Source of the DNA: Bradyrhizobium sp.
GTDB taxonomy: Bacteria; Pseudomonadota; Alphaproteobacteria; Rhizobiales; Xanthobacteraceae
Reading direction: 5' to 3'
Assembly (NCBI RefSeq): GCF_016213215.1
Contig: NZ_JACRAW010000019.1
Span: forward strand, 1 to 64,000
DNA length: 64,000 nucleotides
Part shown: positions 54,103 through 60,976 of the stretch, piece by piece
Position numbering within the stretch: position 1 is the first letter of the stretch
Layout of the letters: every line of letters begins with the position of its first letter
Program-made: the position numbers and the translations under genes
The notes under the pieces: model-generated
Database searches by the model: none
What the model saw: the letters and a program-made list of their open reading frames with translations, nothing else
Told to the model about the DNA's origin: nothing

Positions 54103-55335
54103 ATGAGCAAGACTTATTCTAAAACGATCCACGAAGCCCTTGGACGTGACCCAGTTCACCCATTCCCTGCCCGAATGGCTCCGGGAATTGCTCTCGATAT
54201 CCTGTCCGGCGAGACAGATAGAATTCGAGTGCTCGATCCGATGATGGGTTCGGGGACGGTGCTGGCTGTCGCACGCGCGAGCGGTCATTGTGCCATCGGC
54301 ATAGATATTGATCCGCTCGCCGTTCTTCTCGCACGTGTATGGACGACGGCGGTGGAGATCGAGGACGTTAGAACTAAGGCGGCAGAGATATTGGAACGCG
54401 CAAAGGACGATTTTTCTTCCCGGCCGGCGAGCGAGGCGTATCCGCGACATGGCGATGCGGAAACCCGTCATTTTGTTCGCTATTGGTTTGACAGCTATTC
54501 GCGACGGCAACTCGCCTGCCTCGCGGAAGCGATTCATGGCGTCAGAAATGACCCCGTCAGAGATGCGCTCTGGTGCGCTTTCTCGCGTCTCATCATCACA
54601 AAGCAGGCAGGGGCATCGTTGGCTATGGATCTATCTCATAGCCGACCACACAAAGCCTTTCAGCGCGCCCCCATAAAGCCGTTCAACAAATTTCTTGCCG
54701 CAGTCGACCACGTCCTCAAGAATTGCCTTTCCAAGAAGCAACCGGACCGGGGCCCGGCAACTCAGGTCTCACTCGGCGACGCTCGAAACCTACTAATCGC
54801 AAGTGGCACCATTGATCTCGTTCTAACCTCTCCGCCATACCTCAATGCAATTGACTACATGCGTTGCAGTAAGTTCTCTCTGATCTGGATGGGATACACA
54901 GTAGGAGAACTTGGGGGCATTAGAACCGAGAGCGTTGGCACCGAATGCAGCGATCACGAGTCGCTCGAGAATACGGTGATCCAAGAAATTATCTCGAACT
55001 TGCGATTGCGCCCCAAACTTGGCACTCGACAAGAGGCCATTCTCGCTCACTATATTGATGATATGAGGCGCGCTGTTGCAGAGGCCGCTCGGGTACTTTC
55101 TCCAGGTGGCAGGGCGGTCTACGTCGTCGGAGAGAACACAGTTCGCGGCACATTCATCCCGAACGCGAATATTGTCGCAGCGGTTGCGGAGCGGGCCGGT
55201 TTATCGATGGAGCATAAACGGTCGCGCAATCTACCCGCAAATCGTCGCTATCTTCCGCCACCCAAAGCTCGAAACGGAACCGATGGGCTTCACGGAAGGA
55301 TGCGACGCGAGGTAATTCTGTCGTTTTCAAAGTAA
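54103..55335 (+). CDS. DNA methyltransferase (N6-adenine or N4-cytosine type)
   Basis: A 410-residue DNA methylase. The AdoMet motif I is LDPMMGSGTVLAVA (about residues 44-57), preceded by HPFPARMAPGIALDIL, and the catalytic motif IV is TSPPYLNAIDYMR (242-254). Motif I precedes IV with ~190 residues between, where the target-recognition region may sit (alpha-like order). The SPPY tetrapeptide is used by both N4-cytosine and N6-adenine enzymes, so the product base cannot be fixed. Lies 69 bp after the 160-residue protein on the same strand, in the same low-GC island, so it probably provides self-protection. Confidence 0.92.
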   Translation: MSKTYSKTIHEALGRDPVHPFPARMAPGIALDILSGETDRIRVLDPMMGSGTVLAVARASGHCAIGIDIDPLAVLLARVWTTAVEIEDVRTKAAEILERAKDDFSSRPASEAYPRHGDAETRHFVRYWFDSYSRRQLACLAEAIHGVRNDPVRDALWCAFSRLIITKQAGASLAMDLSHSRPHKAFQRAPIKPFNKFLAAVDHVLKNCLSKKQPDRGPATQVSLGDARNLLIASGTIDLVLTSPPYLNAIDYMRCSKFSLIWMGYTVGELGGIRTESVGTECSDHESLENTVIQEIISNLRLRPKLGTRQEAILAHYIDDMRRAVAEAARVLSPGGRAVYVVGENTVRGTFIPNANIVAAVAERAGLSMEHKRSRNLPANRRYLPPPKARNGTDGLHGRMRREVILSFSK

Positions 55336-55421
55336 GCACTTTCTTGGTAGCTTTTCCGGAGCCTAATTCGCCACAGAGATACGCTTGGTGAGCAAGGGAT
55401 CCGCTACTGAGCGTCCGAAGC

Positions 55422-55913
55422 TTATAGTTTGAGATCTTTCCAAAAAGCCCTGACTATCGATACAAACCGTCGAGCTGCCGCAGTGAGTTCTGCCTGCTCA
55501 TTGGTATATTGCTTGAGGGTTACGCTTCCCTTCAATCAATTCTCCGCCCTTGTACATCCGAAAGATCCTGAGGTGGATGGGAGATGAAAGAGAGCAGTTG
55601 TCCGGGTCCGGCCGAACGAGCAGACCATGGGCAGCAAAATTTCGGAGCTCTCGAAGCATCAATTGCTGTCCGAAGCTTGTCCGCATAAGGACTGAATGGA
55701 CCCTTGACGTTCAGCTGTGTCTCTACCTTATCCGCGCGCTTCTGCGCGTCTTGCGTGAACGAAAGATCTAACCATGCGTATTGCTCGAAACTCGCTGCTT
55801 CAAGAATTATCTCGGCCAGAAACCATTCGACTTTCGCGAAAGCCAACAAAGTCGCCCCGCGCATCGTAGAGCTTCGCAACATACGCACTTGCTTCTGGAC
55901 TCAGCTCTTGCAT
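55422..55913 (-). pseudogene. Frameshifted HEPN-like protein remnant
   Basis: A minus-strand gene seems to run from ATG 55913 (MQELSPEASAYVAKLYDARG) through LAFAKVEWFLAEIILEAASF and FGQQLMLRELRNFAAHGLLV to FVSIVRAFWKDLKL and TAA at 55422, but the pieces lie in three different frames, so at least three shifts are needed. RNFAAH matches the Rx4H signature of HEPN RNases. HEPN identity is suggested by that motif and the helical composition only. It is convergent with the methyltransferase gene and may be a decayed toxin or effector. Confidence 0.5.
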
Positions 55914-55981
55914 TGGCTCTCTCTTGCCCAAGCCCATGGGGGCGTATGGTTGCAGACATACAGCCCCCGAGGGGCTTCGTG

Positions 55982-56275
55982 CTACTGGTCAGTCGCGATG
56001 TAGTAGAGCAGGTTTGAATGTGTCCACCCGATCGCAACGTCACCCGCCAGCTGTCCGCGCAGCTTGTAGTCAAATCCCTTGTTGGTCACTCGCCCTATGA
56101 GTACCTGCGCGTCAAAGATCCTAAAATCCTCAGGATGGTTCACGTCCCACGAATATGCAGCTGCTGAAGCGACAACAACAGGTGCGCCCCGCAGCTCTTG
56201 AGGAAATGTCACGCGTCCCGACATTTTCAGGTCTTCGCGGCCCGAAATTACAATCTTCTTTGGCGTTTCAACCAC
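55982..56275 (-). CDS. 97-residue hypothetical protein
   Basis: Starts at GTG 56275, which has GAGGAG 7 bp upstream; earlier in-frame codons lack a site. The sequence starts MVETPKKIVISGRED and has a beta-rich pattern with many aromatic residues (AAYSWDVNHPEDFRIFDAQVL, GDVAIGWTHSNLLYY). No family recognised. It lies at the right end of the low-GC island and is divergent from the DUF2235 gene. Confidence 0.7.
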   Translation of the reverse strand: MVETPKKIVISGREDLKMSGRVTFPQELRGAPVVVASAAAYSWDVNHPEDFRIFDAQVLIGRVTNKGFDYKLRGQLAGDVAIGWTHSNLLYYIATDQ

Positions 56276-56440
56276 AATTTTTCTCCTCAAAATGAATTTG
56301 CCCGATTGGGCAAACACATTAGTGATGCAACTTTAGGTAAAAGACAATGGTCTCGTTCTCGCGCATGACTGCTGCAGGCCGGAAGTCGCCACTTCCCACA
56401 ACTTACGCTATACTTTCCGCCCCACCGGGAGCCCCTCGCC

Positions 56441-57703
56441 ATGAAACACATCGTCATCTGCTGCGACGGCACCGGCAACGAGATCGGCGAGAACATCTCC
56501 AATGTGCTCAAGCTCTATCGCTGCGTGCGCAAGACGCCGCGGACGCAGCCGCGGCAGGTGGTGTACTACGATCCCGGGGTCGGCACGCTGGCGCGGCCCG
56601 ATCCGTGGCAGAAGCTGTGGCAGGATTTCAGGACGATCTTTGGCCTCGCGACCGGGTACGGGCTCGATGACAACGTGCTCTCGGCGTACGAATTCCTGGT
56701 CGACAACTACGAGGATGGCGACGCCGTCTATCTGTTCGGCTTCTCGCGCGGCGCCTATACCGTGCGGGTGCTGGCGGCGCTAACTTACAAGATCGGGCTG
56801 ATCTCGCCCGAGCAGGTCAATCTCGCAGGCTCCGCGCTGACCGCCTACAAGCAGTTCTCGACCGACGCGCCGCCGGCCCTGCTCGCCCCGCAGGCGCTGA
56901 CCGATGCCGGCATGAACGAGGAGGACGGCGGGCCGCTGACCAGGGACGATCGCGCGGCGCAGTTCGCGCGCATCCTGTCGACGCGCGCGCCCGCCATCCG
57001 CTTCCTCGGCGTGTGGGATACGATCGCGAGCGTGTTCGTGCCGCGGCCGGACCGGCTCTATCTGCCGAGCCTGCAGCAGCTCGCCTTCACGCAAAGCAAT
57101 CCGCGGGTCAAGAGCTTCCGCCAGGCGATCTCGATCGACGAGCGGCGGCGCATGTACCGCCTCGACAAATGGGACGAAGGCCAGACCTTCATGCACAACC
57201 GCTTCGTCACCACCGACAAGGACGAGCCGCAGGATTGCAGGCAGGTGTGGTTCGCCGGCGTCCATGCCGACATCGGCGGCGGCTATCCGGAAGCGGAAAG
57301 CGCGCTGTCGAAATATCCGCTGCTGTGGATGATCGAGGAAGCGGTCGCCTGCGGCCTTGCCGTCAACCGGCAGACCGTCAACCACCTCGCCTGGGGCATC
57401 CCGCGCAAGGGCAGCCCCTACACCTATGTCGCCCCCGGCGTCGAAGGCGAACTGCACGATTCGATGAAGCCGCTGTGGCGCGTGCTCGAATACTTGCCGA
57501 AGCGCGACAGGTACAAGGAATGGAAGGAGCGGCCGTCGTTCCTCGGCCTCTACATCCCCGATGCCGAGCCGCGCGTCATTCCCGAAGGCGCTTACATCCA
57601 CGAGTCGGTGGTGAAGCGCATCGGCGCAGTGCCCGACTATCGACCGGTCAACCTGCCCTCGAGTTACCAGACCGTGCCGATGCCGACCCCGCCCGGGCCG
57701 TAG
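56441..57703 (+). CDS. DUF2235 alpha/beta hydrolase (Tle1-like)
   Basis: A 420-residue protein of the DUF2235 family, an alpha/beta hydrolase fold also seen in type VI secreted phospholipase Tle1. The signature opening HIVICCDGTGNE and the nucleophile elbow GFSRGAYTVR (Ser in GxSxG) are present, followed by FLGVWDTIAS and FAGVHADIGGGYPE with candidate acidic and histidine catalytic residues. No signal peptide. No VgrG, PAAR or adaptor gene lies nearby, so an orphan cytosolic esterase is more likely than a secreted effector. Codon use matches the host, unlike the island just upstream. Confidence 0.9.
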   Translation: MKHIVICCDGTGNEIGENISNVLKLYRCVRKTPRTQPRQVVYYDPGVGTLARPDPWQKLWQDFRTIFGLATGYGLDDNVLSAYEFLVDNYEDGDAVYLFGFSRGAYTVRVLAALTYKIGLISPEQVNLAGSALTAYKQFSTDAPPALLAPQALTDAGMNEEDGGPLTRDDRAAQFARILSTRAPAIRFLGVWDTIASVFVPRPDRLYLPSLQQLAFTQSNPRVKSFRQAISIDERRRMYRLDKWDEGQTFMHNRFVTTDKDEPQDCRQVWFAGVHADIGGGYPEAESALSKYPLLWMIEEAVACGLAVNRQTVNHLAWGIPRKGSPYTYVAPGVEGELHDSMKPLWRVLEYLPKRDRYKEWKERPSFLGLYIPDAEPRVIPEGAYIHESVVKRIGAVPDYRPVNLPSSYQTVPMPTPPGP

Positions 57704-58010
57704 GGGTCGCTCCCAACTCGCCACCTGACATTCCCTCTGTGCGGAGCGTCCGGCGGGACTGCAAGGGGCTGCACCCGCCGAGTTGCTCTCTTGCCTGCAG
57801 CTCCGGCAGGGCAGGGGGCGCAGCTTGACCGGCGGCGCATTGCACAAGAAAGTGCGGCTTCGGTCGTTCCCCCCAAACGAATGCAGGAACGCGGCACAGG
57901 GAGTCTGCATGAGCATCAGCGTCGCCACGACGAGCGTTCCAAAACCCGCGCCGGCATTAAAATCATGCTCAAACAACGACCCAACGCGCGACCGACAGGA
58001 GAGGCAGTCC

Positions 58011-58382
58011 ATGAGCCAGAGAGAGGAATTTCACAATCTCGACAATCCGCATGATGGCCTGTTCCGCGAGCTCGCGCCGGGGCTGACGACTCGCATCTTC
58101 AGCGGCGAGCACGCCATGCTCTCGGTGGTGACGCTGGCGCCGCATGCGGAAGGGACCCTGCATCATCATCCGGAGGAGCAATGGGGCGTGTTGCTCGATG
58201 GCTCGGCCGTCCGGATCCAGGGCGGAGAGGAGATCGAAGTGAAGAAGGGTGATTTCTGGCGCACGCCGGGAAACGTGCCGCACACCATGCGGGCGGGGCC
58301 GCAAGGCGCGCGCGTGCTTGACATCTTCAGCCCGCCGCGGCCGGAGTACAGGAAGCCCGGGTCGGGCTTCGGCAATTCCTGA
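58011..58382 (+). CDS. Cupin domain-containing protein
   Basis: A 123-residue single cupin. The metal-binding motifs are TLHHHPEEQWGVLLDG (His, His, Glu) and NVPHTMRAG (His). ATG 58011 follows CAGGAGAGGCAG; a longer frame to 57783 is rejected. Located 46 bp before a Bug-type binding protein with which it may be co-transcribed. Substrate unknown. Confidence 0.87.
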   Translation: MSQREEFHNLDNPHDGLFRELAPGLTTRIFSGEHAMLSVVTLAPHAEGTLHHHPEEQWGVLLDGSAVRIQGGEEIEVKKGDFWRTPGNVPHTMRAGPQGARVLDIFSPPRPEYRKPGSGFGNS

Positions 58383-58427
58383 CATCGCAAACACACAGCA
58401 AAGCTCAGCAGCAATTCAGAGGTAAAG

Positions 58428-59390
58428 ATGACGAAGATCACGAGACGTACCATGCTGGCGGCCTCGGCCGCCTTTGCTGTCGCGCCAGCACTGGCGCAGA
58501 CTTCATCAAAGATCACGCTGGTCGTGCCGTTTCCGCCGGGAGGCTCCACGGATGCCTTGGCCCGGCTGATCCAGTCCAGCCTGCAGACCAAGCTCGGGCG
58601 GATCGTCCTGGTCGAGAACAAGTCGGGCGCCGCCAGCGCGCTCGGCGCGGCCCAGGTCGCGAAAAGCCCGCCGGATGGCTCGACGTTCCTGGTGACCTTC
58701 GACTCTCACGCCGTCATTCCCGCCATTCTCGAAAAGCCGCCGGTCGACATCGAGCGCGAGCTGGTGCCGGTCTTTCTCGTCGGCACCGCCCCTTACGTGA
58801 TCGCAGCCAACGCCGGCCGGCCATACAAGACGTTCGCCGACGTCGTCGCAGCGTGCAAGAAGGACCCCGGCGCGGTGAAATACGCGTCCGTCGGCATCGG
58901 CACCCTCGGCCACCTCGCGATGACCGTGCTGGGCAAGAAGGCCGGCGTTGAAATCACGCATGTGCCTTACCGCGGCGGCGGTCCGGCCATGAATGACGTG
59001 CTCGGCGGGCACGTCGATCTTATCGCCGGATCGGCGGCGCTGGTGACCGCGCAGCTCGGGACCAACATGCTGCGCCCGATCCTGCAGCTGGGCCGCGAGC
59101 GGCTGCCGGCGCTGCCGGACACGCAGACGGCGATCGAAGCGGGCTTCCCCGATTTCGAGACGCTCGCCTGGTGGGGCATCTTCGCTCCCGCGGGCACGCC
59201 CGCCGACATCATCGACAGCATGGCGAAATCGGTGAAGGAGATCCTGAGCGAGCCGGCGATCGCGAAACAGCTGCGCGAGACCCAGCAGATGACCCTGCTG
59301 CTCGCCGGCGGCAAGGAGTTCAGCACCTTCTTCGCCAAGCAGGTGAGCTACTGGGGCCAGGTCGTCCGCGAGAACAACATCAGGGCGTGA
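58428..59390 (+). CDS. Tripartite tricarboxylate transporter substrate-binding protein (Bug family)
   Basis: A 320-residue periplasmic protein of the Bug/TctC family (PF03401). Signal peptide at residues 1-24 (ALAQT). Typical pieces: ITLVVPFPPGGSTDALARLI, KSGAASALGAAQVAKSPPDGST, VPYRGGGPAMNDVLGGHVDL, and PGTPADIIDSM near the C terminus. These proteins bind di/tricarboxylates or other small acids for TctAB-type transport or sensing. No transporter genes adjacent. Preceded by the cupin gene. Confidence 0.94.
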   Translation: MTKITRRTMLAASAAFAVAPALAQTSSKITLVVPFPPGGSTDALARLIQSSLQTKLGRIVLVENKSGAASALGAAQVAKSPPDGSTFLVTFDSHAVIPAILEKPPVDIERELVPVFLVGTAPYVIAANAGRPYKTFADVVAACKKDPGAVKYASVGIGTLGHLAMTVLGKKAGVEITHVPYRGGGPAMNDVLGGHVDLIAGSAALVTAQLGTNMLRPILQLGRERLPALPDTQTAIEAGFPDFETLAWWGIFAPAGTPADIIDSMAKSVKEILSEPAIAKQLRETQQMTLLLAGGKEFSTFFAKQVSYWGQVVRENNIRA

Positions 59391-59757
59391 TCGAAGTCCC
59401 GTCTCCGATCTATGGGGACGCGCATACGCTCCCTCTCCCCGCTTGCGGGGCGATCGCATATGACGCTATGGAGGCTGTGAACGGCGCGGCCTCATGGTTC
59501 GAGACGCGCCCTAAGCTGCGCTCCTCACCATGAGGGTGCAATGTTTTGCCGCGAAACAAGACCTCATCCTGAGGGGCCCGCTGAAAGCGGGCGTCTCGAA
59601 GGATGGCCGCGAAGAAACTGCCACCAAGTTCGGTTTCAAACGCGATAGCCCTGCCGCTTGCGGGGAGAGGCAGGCTGAGCGCGACGGCTAACCGGAACGG
59701 GCAGGGGTTGCTGCTCGGCGGTCGGCCGGCAACCGGGATCGGCCGCGCGGGCAAGGG
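59391..59757. other. Intergenic repeats, no gene
   Basis: Convergent gap between the Bug protein and GYD protein, filled by fragments of two REP families (see 59430-59680). Confidence 0.6.
59430..59680. repeat. Composite of REP fragments
   Basis: CCCTCTCCCCGCTTGCGGGG (59431-59450), then CATGGTTCGAGACGC / GCTCCTCACCATGAGG, then CCTCATCCTGAGGGGC / GCGTCTCGAAGGATGG, then CTGCCGCTTGCGGGGAGAGGC. The first family is nested around the second. Confidence 0.65.
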
Positions 59758-60051
59758 TCAGAGCATCTTGCCGACTATGGTCGTCATCTCATCCGCCGAA
59801 AATCCCCGCAGGGTTTCGGTACGAACATTGCCGAGCGCGCTTATGCTCATGCTGAGCGCCATGGCGGAGGTCTCATCCTGAGCCTCGACGACGCTCACAA
59901 TGTCATATCGCCCCTGCGTCCAGATGATGTCTTTCACGGTTACGCCGAAGGTCTTTGCCATCTCCTTGAAGGCATCGGCCCGCTTCGGCGAGTCCTTGAT
60001 GTTGCGGATTCCCTGATCGGTGAAGCTCGACAGCACGACATAAGTCACCAT
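59758..60051 (-). CDS. GYD domain-containing protein
   Basis: A 97-residue GYD (PF08734) protein. MVTYVVLSSFTDQGIRNIKDSPKRA, WTQGRYDIVSVVEAQDE (the GRYD/GYD core) and VRTETLRGFSADEM are characteristic. ATG 60051 has AAGGAGG 8 bp upstream. Small dimeric alpha-beta fold of unknown role. Confidence 0.92.
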   Translation of the reverse strand: MVTYVVLSSFTDQGIRNIKDSPKRADAFKEMAKTFGVTVKDIIWTQGRYDIVSVVEAQDETSAMALSMSISALGNVRTETLRGFSADEMTTIVGKML

Positions 60052-60192
60052 GGTCGTCCTCCTTGGTTGGAACCCTGTGCAACCGGGCATGAGGAAAACG
60101 CGCCGAGCTTGCCACACCGGCGCAGGCACAGCTACAGACTATTGGGGAAGGTCAGTGGACGTGACTTATCCGCGTGCTGCGGCAGGGAAGCG

Positions 60193-60240
60193 AAGCTCGT
60201 CATTCCGGGCTCGCGACTATCGTCGCGCCCCGGAATGACG
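60193..60240. repeat. Short inverted repeat, 'GTCATTCCGGG' type
   Basis: CTCGTCATTCCGGGCTCGCGAC and GTCGCGCCCCGGAATGACGAC. Same family as 32551. Confidence 0.75.
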
Positions 60241-60251
60241 ACAGACATCTC

Positions 60252-60614
60252 TTACCGCGACGGCTGCAACGGCCTTGCGAAACTGAGCTCGTGACCGTCG
60301 AGGTCGGTGAGATGAAAGTAGCGCTCTCCCCATTCGGCATCGCGGGGCGTGGTCGAAGGCTGCCATCCGGCTGTCAGTGCGCGTTGGTAGAATGCGTCGA
60401 CGTCGGCGACGTAGAAGATGACGCGCCCCCACCAGGACCAGCGCTGCTCCTCACGCTGGGCAATCAGATTGAGATAGCCCGGCCCGGCCTGAAAGCTCGT
60501 AAACGGCGACGCCTCACCGCCGTGCAGGATTTCGAATCCCAGCGATCGGTAGAATCCGACGGCGCTTCGCATGTCGTGGGTGCCAAGTGTGACTGCGCTG
60601 ATGCATTCGATCAT
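60252..60614 (-). CDS. VOC family protein
   Basis: A 120-residue glyoxalase/bleomycin-resistance fold protein. GTHDMRSAVGFYRSLGFEILHG, VIFYVADVDAFYQRAL and YFHLTDLDGHELSFARPL are the usual VOC features with a C-terminal Glu in the DLDGHEL segment. ATG 60614 is the start. Function unknown; stands alone between GYD and the flavoprotein. Confidence 0.87.
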   Translation of the reverse strand: MIECISAVTLGTHDMRSAVGFYRSLGFEILHGGEASPFTSFQAGPGYLNLIAQREEQRWSWWGRVIFYVADVDAFYQRALTAGWQPSTTPRDAEWGERYFHLTDLDGHELSFARPLQPSR

Positions 60615-60976
60615 GATGGCGACTCCCGGTTGATGAGAGGACGATTGGGCCGCGCTCTCGGCTCACATTATTCTATAGCCACCCCACCGCGCCCAAGGCC
60701 GCGATCGCGGAGAGATCGCGAATCGCGCTGCCCTCCGACGGGCGTGCAACGGCTGCAGCCGCTAGAGATGAACGATCCGGCCTGGGCGTCGTCCGGGGCA
60801 ACCTGATATTTACACTGTAAAGATAACACTTGACTGGGTCGTCCCGTCCCGTTACCAATCTTTACATTGGAAAGATTGCCAACCTGCGCCGACCGGCGTC
60901 ATCAGCCCTTGATCCGCATCATGGTTCGATCGGCGGCTCGGCGAGATTTTGGCTGCGACACCTACCGGAGGCGCGC
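60615..60976 (+). promoter_or_regulatory. Upstream region of the flavoprotein with two operator-like dyads
   Basis: TTTACACTGTAAA (60809-60821) and CAATCTTT-N7-AAAGATTG (60856-60878, containing TTTACATTGGAAAG) lie 52 bp apart. TTGACT (60830-60835) followed after 17 bp by TACCAA sits between and into them, a plausible promoter. The dyads look like TetR-type operators; no regulator gene is in the window. The rest holds no gene. Confidence 0.5.
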
